Part shown: piece after piece, positions 23,889-33,261 of the stretch
How the letters are laid out: each line of letters starts with the position of its first letter
Position numbering within the stretch: the stretch's first letter is position 1
Assembly: GCA_036346375.1 (NCBI GenBank)
Contig: JAYEVE010001019.1
Coordinates: forward strand, 124,001 to 188,000
DNA from: Guadua angustifolia
Lineage: Eukaryota > Streptophyta > Magnoliopsida > Poales > Poaceae
Direction of reading: 5' to 3'
Length of the DNA stretch: 64,000 nt
The notes under the pieces: model-generated
Told to the model about the DNA's origin: nothing
The model's input: the letters and a program-made list of their open reading frames with translations, nothing else
Databases searched by the model: none
Position numbers and translations under genes: made by a program

Positions 23889-23994
23889 CGCCGTTTCTTA
23901 CTTGTAATGAACGTACTAACTTACAGCACGCAGACAGGAAGAAGAGGAAACAATCTAGACACATAAACGCACAGAAAAAAAATCGTAGTTCAAG

Positions 23995-25434
23995 ATGGAG
24001 GCAGCCATATCTGCGATTGCGGGTGACCTAATCAGCCGATTCATCTCCTTTCTGATGAAGAAATACCAAGAGAACACAGGTTCAGATGACAAGTTGAAAA
24101 GGTTGCACGAACTCCTACTGAGAGTCCACGCAGTTGTCGAGGAGGCGGATGTGCGATATGTCACCAACCCTAGGATGCTAATGCAACTCAAGTTGATCGT
24201 GGAGACCATGTATCGAGGGTACCATATGCTGGACACCTTCAAGTACAAAACTGTTGAAGATGAGGAGGTGAGAAGCTTATCTGCCATCTCGGATTCTGCA
24301 TTTCCTTTGAAACGTTCACGTACAACTTTCGATGCCATGAGAGGAATTGCCGTAAGTAATGATTTACAAAACGCTGTAGACAACTTAGAAGCTGTTGTTG
24401 CTAACATGAGTGAGTTCGTTGTAATGTTGGGGGAATGCGAACGCATGTTTCGCAGACCCTATGATGCTTACCTTTACACTGACAACTTCATGTTCGGTCG
24501 CCATGTCGAGAAGCAACAGATCTTCAATATCTTGCTGCAAACCCCAGCTCATCTTGGTGCTCCCGTGGTGCTTCCAATCATCGGTGGTTGCAGGGTTGGC
24601 AAGAAAGCATTGGTAAGCCACGTATGCAAAAATGAGAAGATCCGATCCCAGTTCCCTTTGATGTTGTACATCAGTGGTGATAGCATATTGCAGATGGACC
24701 ATGCAAAGTTCAGCGATGAGAGGACTTTACTTCTAGTTGAGTTTGTTACCGACGTGGATGATGACGACTGGGTAAAGTTCTATTCTACTCTAACATGCAT
24801 GGCCAGAGGAAGCAAAGTGATAATCATAAGTAGGATTGAAAAGCTTGTAAGGTTTGGAACAGTAAGGGCAGTTCACTTAAATAGTTTGTCCCATGAGGAG
24901 TACAGCTGCCTCTTCAAGATGCTAGCATTCGGAAGCACAGACGAACAAGACTACCCCCAGTTGGCATCAATAGCAAATGACCTAGCAAAAGTCCTGAGTG
25001 GGTCACTCATCACTGCAAACGTGGTTGCTGATTTGCTGAGAAGGAACCTTGATGTTCAGTTCTGGCTCCGGATTCTGCGACGGTTCAAGGGGATGGTTGA
25101 GAACAACTTATCAAAGTATGGACAACACCCAAAAGAAATCCTTGAGAAAGAGCAGCCCATAGACATCACCAGGTTTGCTTCTTCGTATCCTGCTCGTCTC
25201 CGCTTGATGCCTCCTCGAGTAGAGAAGGATGATACTACCAGCAGGAAACAGACTAGCATGTCATTTGGCGACCTAATTGCAGGATTTACGGCTATACCCA
25301 ATGAAGAGTTTGAATTAGTTACATGGCAATCGCGAATACCTCCATATACTAAGTACGTGCAGTCTGTTGCAGCTTGTGCTGTTGAGAGTCACGGATGTAC
25401 AACCCCTACAAGAAAGCGTCGATCGATCATTTGA
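23995..25434 (+). CDS. NB-ARC (CC-NLR type) protein, truncated, no LRR
   Basis: An uninterrupted 479-codon frame. Residues 1-140 form an Rx-N-like helical domain (MEAAISAIAGDLISRFISFL; LHELLLRVHAVVEEADVR). NB-ARC follows: P-loop at 197-205 (GGCRVGKKA), kinase-2 region at 244-250 (TLLLVEF), RNBS-B at 272-280 (GSKVIIISR) and a GLPL-like segment at about 334-348 (VLSGSLITANVVADL). Compared with active NLRs, the P-loop has K in place of the Mg-binding T/S, and kinase-2 lacks the paired aspartates in place (an acidic DVDDDD run comes a few residues later). No MHD motif and no LRR; the tail ends in a basic RKRR. In known families full NLRs sense pathogen effectors in the cytoplasm; this could be a decoy or helper remnant, or a decaying gene kept open. 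The start is the first ATG after a TATA box. Confidence 0.85.
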   Translation: MEAAISAIAGDLISRFISFLMKKYQENTGSDDKLKRLHELLLRVHAVVEEADVRYVTNPRMLMQLKLIVETMYRGYHMLDTFKYKTVEDEEVRSLSAISDSAFPLKRSRTTFDAMRGIAVSNDLQNAVDNLEAVVANMSEFVVMLGECERMFRRPYDAYLYTDNFMFGRHVEKQQIFNILLQTPAHLGAPVVLPIIGGCRVGKKALVSHVCKNEKIRSQFPLMLYISGDSILQMDHAKFSDERTLLLVEFVTDVDDDDWVKFYSTLTCMARGSKVIIISRIEKLVRFGTVRAVHLNSLSHEEYSCLFKMLAFGSTDEQDYPQLASIANDLAKVLSGSLITANVVADLLRRNLDVQFWLRILRRFKGMVENNLSKYGQHPKEILEKEQPIDITRFASSYPARLRLMPPRVEKDDTTSRKQTSMSFGDLIAGFTAIPNEEFELVTWQSRIPPYTKYVQSVAACAVESHGCTTPTRKRRSII

Positions 25435-25686
25435 TTTGTTTTATGGGAGTGTGCTGCATGGCGCGCCTTTCCTACAGAGTGAAGAGCATAATTTACAGCC
25501 ATGTGATCAACCTCTAGCTATCTAGTAATCTGTAACTATACTATTAGTGTGCTATAAAATGTACGACTGTTGGTTGTATACCTTTTGTTGGAGAATCATG
25601 TAGACACCATTACTTTGAATGCTAGTAATCGTATGGATGTGCATGTTGTTGTATTCCCAGTTTCCTATATATCTTGGAGTCATATG
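25435..25686. other. 3' flank of the NB-ARC gene
   Basis: Non-coding sequence after the TGA; GCTATAAAATG near 25550 could serve in 3' end formation. Ends where LINE homology starts. Confidence 0.4.
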
Positions 25687-26482
25687 ATTGAGTTGAAATG
25701 TTTCTTGAGTTCACATTATGGTCAATTCTCGGTGAAATCCCATTATCAAGCTTTGATTAAACGTCACGTCCCAAATTTGAATAAACGACTATGGAAACTT
25801 CGAGCTCCTTTAAAAATCAAGGTGTTTTTGTGGTATCGTAGGAGCGGGGTGATTCTCACCAAAGACAATTTAGCAAAGCGAAATTAGCAAGGGAACACAA
25901 CATGTTGCTTTTGTAACGAACCTGAGACAATTAAGCATCTGTTTTTTTATTGTCAATTTGCGCAAAAAGTTTGGTGCTTCACATATTTGGCTTTTGGAAT
26001 ATCTCGCCCGACGAGTGTAGCAAACATGTTTAGAAGGTGGCTGGAGGTTTTCGATAGTAACAGTAGAAACCTCGCTCTTCTTGGCGCTGCTGCTACGTGT
26101 TGGTCTTTATGGTTAAGCAGGAATGATAAAGTATTTCAAAAGAAAAATATTTCTTCTCCATTGCAGGTTATTTTTTCTACTACCCACTGGCTCCGTACGT
26201 GGGCTGTGTTGCAGAAGGTGGAGACGCGAACTACTTTGGTGGAGGCTACTCATTGTCTAGTTCGGGTGGCTATGGACTTCTATTCCCGGGCACATGTGTG
26301 GCGGTCTAGTCTTCGGATTGCTAGTCACTAGTGTGTGCGTTTTTCCTTTCTTTTCTTTTCATTCTTTTTTGGCTATGTGCTTGTTAAGCAGAGGCCGGAA
26401 GTAATTTCAAGGACTTGTATTGTCTCGATGTAAGTTTCTTGAGATTAATAAAATGCTTCCTTCATCAAAAATAAAAAAAAAA
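25687..26482 (+). pseudogene. L1-type LINE 3' end (zf-RVT region)
   Basis: Conceptual translation gives the reverse-transcriptase zinc-binding region of plant L1 LINEs: GQFSVKSHYQALIKRH, LWKLRAPLKIKVFLWY, then CCFCNEPETIKHLFFYCQF with Cys/His ligands, and a tail to the stop at about 26330. An in-frame TAG at 25885-25887 replaces the usual Trp. The 3' UTR ends in GATTAATAAAATGC and a poly-A run (AATAAAAAAAAAAC) at about 26470-26482, as expected for a retroposed LINE. The 5' side is truncated; endonuclease and RT domains are absent. It lies 250 bp downstream of the NB-ARC gene, same strand. Confidence 0.82.
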
Positions 26483-27095
26483 CATTATGGAGAAATGTTC
26501 CAAACGGGGCCTTTGCACTGTAGAGTACGTGCTTCCAATATGCAAGTCAAAATACATGTAAATACAAATATATTCACAGTTCTGCGCTTCAGCATGGATT
26601 GGAATGGTAAGGTGAAGGGAGCCAAGGATAGTACGTGCTATACATGTACACTTTCAAGGTAAAACGAACAAGTAGTATATATTAGGTCATTCGACATTTT
26701 AGTTAAGCTAATACGATTTATATTTTTCAGAAATTGTTTGCTCAAATGGTAAACACCACACGCACTCAACACAGGGAAACAAAACTAGCTGCTATGGAGA
26801 GTGCAGAGGAGAAATGGTCTGAGAGAATTAATGTTTCAGGGAAACACAACTTAGGTTTTGGTTAGACCTATGGAGGACCCTAGCATCTTCTATCCTAGGA
26901 TGAAGTGATCTTTACCAAACACCCCGTAAAGCTAACCAATTAACCAAATGCTCTCACCGGCTAATCATGTGAGGGCATGTGCCCTCGTATAGAAAAATGC
27001 TCCATAAGTAATTAACAAAACCTCCACTTGAAGTAGAGTAAATTTGGCCCTCTCGAGGTCTCCCGTGAAGAAACGTTCTTTTAGGATGTAATAAC
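26483..27095. other. Intergenic, no gene seen
   Basis: AT-rich, no convincing frame or terminal repeat. An 80-codon open frame at 26420-26662 starts in the LINE tail and resembles nothing. Confidence 0.45.
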
Positions 27096-27281
27096 AACCG
27101 GGGGGCAACTTAGCTTTTGGTTAGTTCTAATGAAGAACCCTACCTCAGTGAGTGGCGAGGCGCTGCGACGTGGTTGGTGTCTCTTGGGCGTGAAAGGACC
27201 TCTGCATTTTCGGAGCAAGTGCACAGTGTAGAAGAAGAATGACCTGGGGGGAGGGCTTTTGACGAATGGGTGGAGGAGTTT
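27096..27281. repeat. Flanking direct repeat, right copy
   Basis: Matches 23646-23805, with about 30 extra bases after AACCGGGGGGCA. Beyond 27281 the copies differ, so no second NB-ARC promoter or gene follows. Confidence 0.85.
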
Positions 27282-27500
27282 CACCTGTAATTTCCAGTCC
27301 TATTTTATCTTTAGGTATGAGCCTAATTCGTCTCACAATAAACCGTTAACATGAGATAACTAGTTAAGGATGCAGCGAATGAAAACCGGTTGAGGAATCC
27401 TTTGAGGTCCGGTCAACAAGATGCCAGCCTTATGCCCTTATCCCTTGCAACAGAGAACTCAATCAATGAGTCTAACAGTCACTCGATTTATTGTAAGCCT
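27282..27500. other. Intergenic, no gene seen
   Basis: Nothing recognised between the direct repeat and repeat copy B. Confidence 0.4.
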
Positions 27501-28319
27501 GACGTGGTTGGTACTGTAGCTCTCTGACAGAGGATATCAAGCCCCTCACTGCTTGCCACCCGAGGTAAGTTTGGTACATATAAGGCTCCATTTTTCTTCA
27601 CGGGAGAGAGACGGAAAAAGCTAAATCAATAGAAAAGTCTATGCTTTCTTATGTGAACTATTTCGCTGGTCAGTCAATTCGTGCAATGCGTGTTCGTGTA
27701 TCCTACAAACGACTTACGACTGCTTAATATTATGTCTAACTTTGTTTTATTTATTTTTAACTCTGTTTTATTTAATTTTTTATAAATATGATGAAATAAT
27801 GTAATATATACGTGCTAACTACTAATTATGAGACTAATATGAAAAACATATAGAGTTAGAAAATAAATTTCCGGATGGAACCGAGAGTCCCATATATCAC
27901 TGCACACAGGCATACGAGGCTGTGTGCGTCAGACAAGAAGGCAGACAACCTTGTTTGACATCAGGGTATAAATTGCTCGGACGCATAGGACATGAACATA
28001 GAGGGTGGAGCAAGAGAAAGAGAGGAAAAAAGAGAGATTAGCATAAGCATTAGCTAGGCTGCCAAACAAATCTACAGGTTCTACCGTCACGTTGAATGCT
28101 CCAAAACGTCAATCGACTGCATTGGCTTTCCAGTAGGATCAGTTTGGATTTGATTTGGAGTGGACCTAACTGTGCATGTTTGTCGCTAGCAAAAGAAAAT
28201 GAAAATAAAAACTAGGATGTGGTTGTACACACTTCTTATTTACTATCAGGACTAATTCTTGGTTTTAAAAAAATCTGGACTCTCTATTTCTTGTTTGAAG
28301 GCAGTGCGCTAATGGACTT
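27501..28319. repeat. Repeat family copy B, left part
   Basis: 27505-27720 matches 31511-32020 of copy C but without the MITE and CACTA-like insertions; 27720-28319 matches 36371-36606 plus 37757-38050. It continues after the LTR insertion at 29612-29797. This supplies empty sites for three elements of copy C. Confidence 0.8.
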
Positions 28320-29611
28320 TGTAGGATCGGATGGCGTCAATCGAGGGGTGAATGATTGAACAAAAAAAACAAATTCTAAGTTCTTTGACACACCCCAAAA
28401 TAGATTCAAATCGTTTGAATTGAATTCATCAAAATCTTATTGCGTCAGACCAAACTTGCCCCGGACCAAGTATGCACTAGCACGCCGGACCAAAAACTTA
28501 TATGTGCGCTGGACCAAGTTTTACGCCAGACCGAGAGTATTGCATCTACGCCGGACCAACTTTCACACAGACCAAGGATTTCACGTTTACGCCGGACCAA
28601 CTTTCGCTCCGGACCGAGAGAATCACGTTTACGCTGGACCAACTTTCGCTCCGGACCGAGAGAATCACGTTTACGCCGGACCAACAAAGACAGATTGACA
28701 CTCGTTCACTAAAACTAAGATTCCCGAAGATCCAATCGTTAGATTGACTTGAAATTTTAACTAAAGAATCTCAATACAACTTAGAAACTAACCAAAAAGG
28801 AATCAACTCGATTGGATCTATGAATCTTGAGATATTACCTTCGCAATTTGACTGAAGCAACAAATGACAACACTCAACCTTCAAATCAGCGGCGGACCCA
28901 AAATCTCGAGTAGAGATCAACTGCACCGGACCGAAAACTCCAAGAGCAAGCCACCAGAATGAAAACTCCGAGATCAAATCATGGACAGAACAAGAAGGCT
29001 CTTGATGCAGAACACAAGTTTGGCCGCTAGAAGGATGTTTATTTCTCTTTGATCTGGTTACAGTACTCCAACAAAAGAGTACAAACCCTAAAAACTCTTC
29101 CTTCCACAGAATAAACAGGAGACCCCTCCCCCTATTTATACTGAGAAAACATAAAGAGATAGAATACAACTCCAACTCTCACATGAAAAGAGTTCGTATT
29201 CACCTCAAACTGACCTAAACATAATCAAACGCAACTCTTGCACGCATGTGCAGACACCCTGCCATCCATACGTGACTAACAAGCCTTCATGTGCCGTATT
29301 CTCTAGTCCAAACATCTCGCATGACATCCTTGACCACAAGACCTCGATTCTTCTCTGAATCTAGTCTCGAACCTCAGTTCTTCCCCGAACCTAGTTCCAG
29401 TCGCGTCATCGACCACGTTTGCCCTCGAGCAACACCTGCATATGAATAAACATAAAAACCTTGCACGAGCACAAGTCCACGACTTGACTCAAGATCAGTC
29501 CAAGCAATCACTCACACGAGCGCATTGCATCAAGCAAAACCATCAAGCAAAACTATCACTTTGTAATGCCAATTTCATCATTACGCCAATTTTTGAAGAC
29601 ATGATTTCACA
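28320..29611 (-). mobile_element. Solo copia-type LTR
   Basis: 1292 bp between 5-bp target duplications GACTT (28315-28319 and 29612-29616). Starts TGTAGGATCGG and ends GATTTCACA, that is TG...CA. The empty site is visible in copy C near 38047 (AATGGGCTTGATC). A TATAAATAG promoter near 29138 reads on the minus strand, so transcription orientation is minus; on that strand the end is CGATCCTACA, as in the LTRs ending at 22321 and 37751. Contains a 42-bp minisatellite. No internal domain. Confidence 0.85.
28442..28690. repeat. 42-bp minisatellite in the LTR
   Basis: Units begin GC(C/T)GGACCAA at 28442 (variant GCGTCAGACCAA), 28484, 28508 (after a 24-bp short unit), 28550, 28591, 28633 and 28675; spacing is 42, 24, 42, 41, 42, 42. 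Since 42 is divisible by three, all frames stay open, explaining four overlapping open frames here that are not genes. The start of the second large duplication copy (47999) falls in this array. Confidence 0.88.
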
Positions 29612-29797
29612 GACTTGATCTTTCATCGTCCTGAATCCTGAATATGATATAGACTTGGTCAACTGAAAGAAATCAAACAACCTTAAAGCAATTTGTAAAC
29701 TTCTAAATACACTATCTTTATGGTATTTCATTTCAAAACATAAAAAAAGAATAATTGATGATTTGTCACTCTATATAGTATAATTCATAATTTACTA
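29612..29797. repeat. Repeat family copy B, right part
   Basis: Matches 38047-38260 (CTTGATCTTTCATC ... CACTCTATATAGTA). Homology breaks at about 29798, where the copia fragment begins. Confidence 0.75.
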
Positions 29798-30060
29798 CAC
29801 CGTCTCTCCCCATGCACTGCCCTCCTCCGCCGGTGGCCGTCGTGGCCGCCCACTGGAACCTCGCTTCTTTCCAGGAAAGACTCTATCAAATGATTCGTCG
29901 GATCATGCCGATTGCAACGATCGAGTTCAGGTCCATCAATAAAATGTTGGTACAAATAATCATACGGTATTGGAAGAAGATCAGGCCGTCCATGTCGTGT
30001 CACCATCTCGCTAAACGTAGCTCTGGATTCCATAGCTGCAGCGTGTTGAATACTTCTTCT
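29798..30060 (-). other. Unassigned coding-like stretch at the copia edge
   Basis: A minus-strand frame of 93 codons (ATG at 30064-30066) includes FSEMVTRHGRPDLLPIPYDY and HLIESFLERSEVPV. Composition looks protein-like, but I recognise no family. It lies beyond the expected LTR end (ACACGCTGCA near 30026), so it may be flanking host sequence or an LTR-encoded stretch. Nearly identical at 49169-49450. Confidence 0.3.
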
Positions 30061-30521
30061 GACCAAACAGACTTGAAGGCAAAATCTTCAGAGAAGCTCA
30101 ATTCTCTGAGGTCTGAACTTCTCTCTCGTGTACTCTGAACGACTCGACAAAATCAGAATAGAGCTTTCAGATCAGGGGAAACACTGCAGAACGTACAAAG
30201 ATTTTTGCGATGTGTAGTTCCCACATCTTTTCTGTTTTTTCTTTGTTTATACAGACTCAATTTACAAGCGTAGAAATCAGACACGACTGCAAACAAACCC
30301 AATCGGAAAGTCTGAACTCAATACGACATGGACACTGGTATGACATGGCAGGAGCGCAGCGGATCCCAACAGACACTGTGCTCTATCCGGCAACTTGACG
30401 CTTTCCAGGAAACCGACTCTGAATACAAATTCTGAAGATAGAAACTGACTATGAACAAACTTGCTCATACCAGAACAAAACAAACTATGAAATTACAAGA
30501 TTAAACTAACAAATTTCCCCC

Positions 30522-31509
30522 TTAATCTTGTTTTCCTGTCTTTACCTCCACGACGCCAAGTTTTTCATGCAACTCATTGAACTTCACCCTTCCAAGTGCT
30601 TTGGTTAATATATTAGCAATTTGATCTTGTGTGCTAATATGCTCAACATCAACCTCACCTTTTTCAACACACTACCGTATATAATGATACCTGGTGTCGA
30701 TGTGTTTGCTTCGGTCATGATGAATAGGATTCTGGCACAAAGCAATTGCCGATTTATTGTCTACTTTGAGTATGACTTTTTTCACCTCCTGGTTCATCAA
30801 ATTTCCCAGCAACCTACTAATCCAAATCACTTGACAAACTCCTGTAGTTGTTGTGATATACTCGGCTTCACATGATGAAAGGGCTACCACCTTTTGCTTT
30901 TGAGAAACCCAACTAATCAGATTTGGTCCTAGGAAAACTGCTACACCAGACGTACTTTTCCTATCATCCAAATCCGCTGCAAGATCGCTATCTGTGTACC
31001 TAACTAAATCAAGATTGCTTTCAATCCTTTTGGAGTACACACAACCAAAATTCAGTGTCCCATTTAGATATCTCAAAATCTGTTTCACTGTAGCCATATG
31101 CTGCGTTGTTGGCATCTCCATTTGACGATTGACTATGCCGACAACATATGCAATGTCCGGTCTTGTATGTACCAAACATTTGAGACTACCTACTATGCTC
31201 ATGTACATAGTTGAATCAACAGGAGGGTTTGCACTGACCTTGCTCAAATCAATTTTGCCTCCATGGGAGCTGTGGTCGAATTGTAGTCTTTCATCCCACA
31301 CTTCTCTAGTATCCTTTCAGCATAAGAGGATTAACACAAAGAAATACCTTTTGTATATTGATTTACCTGAATACCAAGGTAGTAGCTCACAATCCCATAT
31401 CACTCATTTTGAAAGTGCTCTTCGTTTGCTCCTTAAACTCAGCAATATCTGAGATGTTTGGTCCAGTTATAATTAAATCATCCACATATATGCCTACAAG
31501 CAAGATTTT
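30522..31509 (-). pseudogene. Copia pol remnant: RT end and RNase H
   Basis: RT catalytic motif YVDDLIITG near 31480, then the RNase H region with PPVDSTMYMSIVGSLKCL, HTRPDIAYVVG, YTDSDLAADLDDRKSTSG, VALSSCEAEYI and VDNKSAIALCQNP. Two lesions: a frameshift near 31258, between the KDYNSTTAPMEAK frame and the KIDLSKV frame, and a TAG near 30670 after DTRYHYIR where the family has Glu. The frame then continues through VEHISTQDQIANILTKALGR to a TAA at 30522-30524. Inactive. The same lesions occur in the second copy, so they predate the large duplication. Confidence 0.88.
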
Positions 31510-32020
31510 TGGTACTATAGCTCTCTCGACAGAGGATATCAAGCCCCTCGCTACTTGCTCCTCAGGGTAATTTTGGTACATATAGGCCTGGTTTGGGAAT
31601 CCTTTTTCGGCCAGGATCCATGTGGATGAGCCGGGATTTTAGCCTAAAATCTTAATCTATCCACAGAAATCTCGGTCGAAAATAGGCTTCCCAAACTAGG
31701 CCATAAGACTCCATTTTTTCTTCACAGAGAGATAGATAGAAAAAGCTAAATCAGTAGGAAAGTCCATACATTTAAGTATTAAAAATTGATGGGACGTCAG
31801 TGCTGTTAGCGGCCCACATGTCATAGACTCATTAGCACTAATTAGGCCATCTTCTGTGCAGAGCACAGTGCAAGCTCGGCAACGGAGAGAGGTGGTCACG
31901 GTGAAGCATACAACGAAGCCCCCCCTTATCTTAATTATCGTTTTTTTTCCGCTACAAGTACTTTCTTATGTGAACTATTTCGCTGATCAGTCTATTTGTG
32001 TAATGCATGTTCGTGTATAT
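31510..32020. repeat. Repeat family copy C, first part
   Basis: Homologous to 27505-27720 but carrying a 118-bp MITE and an approximately 190-bp extra segment (about 31770-31960). Ends at the CACTA-like terminus at 32021. Confidence 0.75.
31585..31702. mobile_element. 118-bp MITE, ATA target duplication
   Basis: Termini GGCCTGGTTTGGGAA and TTCCCAAACTAGGCC form an inverted repeat, flanked by ATA (31582-31584, 31703-31705). Copy B at 27574-27584 (ACATATAAGGCTCC) is the empty site. A three-base AT-rich duplication and GGCCTGGTTT ends suggest a Tourist/PIF-Harbinger relationship. Confidence 0.8.
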
Positions 32021-32667
32021 CACTACAACAGAAACACCCCTTTAACAACGGATACATAGCAACATATGATGTTATGCGTTGCAAGCAATAGGGTGGCAAC
32101 GCTTGCAAAGCGTTGCAAGCATCATCCGTGGGGTTAAATAATCAGTAGCAACATTTGTCAACTGTTGCAAGAATCATCTGTAGATCGCTTTGTTTTTTTG
32201 GCCGGATCTATATTAGACCCTTTTGTTTCCGTCGGCGTGAACCTTTGTTTTTTTTATTGCGTCTACTAGCCGCCCAATATCTACCATCTCGTCGTCAAGC
32301 CAAAGCGGAAGGCCGGCCGCGCATCTCATCGACTCGTCCCCAACCAAAACCCTAGCTCTCGAGACCACCACTCACGCCACGCGCCTCCCCGATCCCGCTG
32401 CCCGGCCTCGAGTCGGCGGCTCCACTTGACGGAGATCCTTCGCCCCTCGCCTCCTGGCGACTCCTCGGCAGCCTCCTCCTCGGCGTCTCCCGCTGCTCAC
32501 CGCTGGCGCCTCCCCGGTGGCTCCACCGTGTTGCCGTCAAACCCAAGCGCAGAGTCGTCGAGCTCGCCAGACTCCAGCCCGACCGAGGCCGGATCCCCGG
32601 CACGCAGGTACCGCCACCGCCATCGCTCGTGCCAGCGTTTCGCTTACGACTTGCTCCATGTTTCGTC

Positions 32668-33261
32668 GGGAGAATTGCATATATGCCCCAAAGTTAAGAG
32701 GCCCTCGTTATTTTGCCCCGAAGTTAGATGACCTCGTTATTTTGCCCCGAAGTTAGATGACCTCGTTATTTTGCCCCATAGTTTGTGTGCCCCCTTGTTT
32801 TTTTTACCTTTTTTTACTTTTCTGGGTTTCTTTTCCTTTTCTAATTTCTTATCATTTAGAGAGGCATTTCTGATGTGTGAGGAACCTTCAAAAAAAAGTT
32901 CAAAGTTTTTTCGGACAAAATCTGTTCAAAATTCAAAAAGAAAAATTTAAATCCGGTTCTTTTATTTACGAAATTTTGGCCAAAAATTTGAAATTTCTGA
33001 AATTTTTGCAAAATTGAACTGATCAAAAAATGGTTTAAACGATAACAAAAAACTTTGAATTTTTTTTGAAGGTTCCTCACACATCAGAAATGTCTCTCTA
33101 AATGATAAGAAATTAGAAAAGAAAAAGAAAATCTAGAAAAGTAAAAAAAAGGTAAAAAAACAAGGGGGCACACAAACTATAGGGCAAAATAACGAGGTCA
33201 TCTAACTTTGGGGCAAAATAACGAGGGCCACTTAATTTTGGGGCATATATGCAATTTTCTC
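32668..33261. mobile_element. MULE-type fold-back MITE, 9-bp target duplication
   Basis: Lies in intron 1 of the captured gene. Ends are GGGAGAATTGCATATATGCC and, in reverse, GAGAAAATTGCATATATGCC. The flanking 9-mers TGTTTCGTC at 32659-32667 and 33262-33270 are identical, diagnostic of Mutator-like transposition. The two arms are complementary for most of their length, including a CTCGTTATTTTGCCCC word given three times on the left, so the RNA would form a long hairpin. No coding capacity. Confidence 0.88.

Larger units (their letters stand above)
29798..31509 (-). mobile_element. Ty1/copia element, 3' end (RT to LTR)
   Basis: In minus-strand order: end of RT, RNase H, stop, purine tract AAGGGGGAAAT at about 30515-30524, then an LTR starting TGTTAGTTTAATC at 30511 with GTATAAACAAAG (TATA-like) near 30250. 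The 5' part is cut at about 31509, where repeat copy C sequence (TGGTACTATAGCTC) starts. The left LTR limit is not certain. Confidence 0.8.

Noticed and set aside
24385..24702. Minus-strand frame in the NB-ARC gene
   Set aside because: Shadow of the sense frame; no independent support.
28420..28747. Four overlapping open frames on both strands
   Set aside because: Translations of a 42-bp minisatellite whose length is a multiple of three; not genes.
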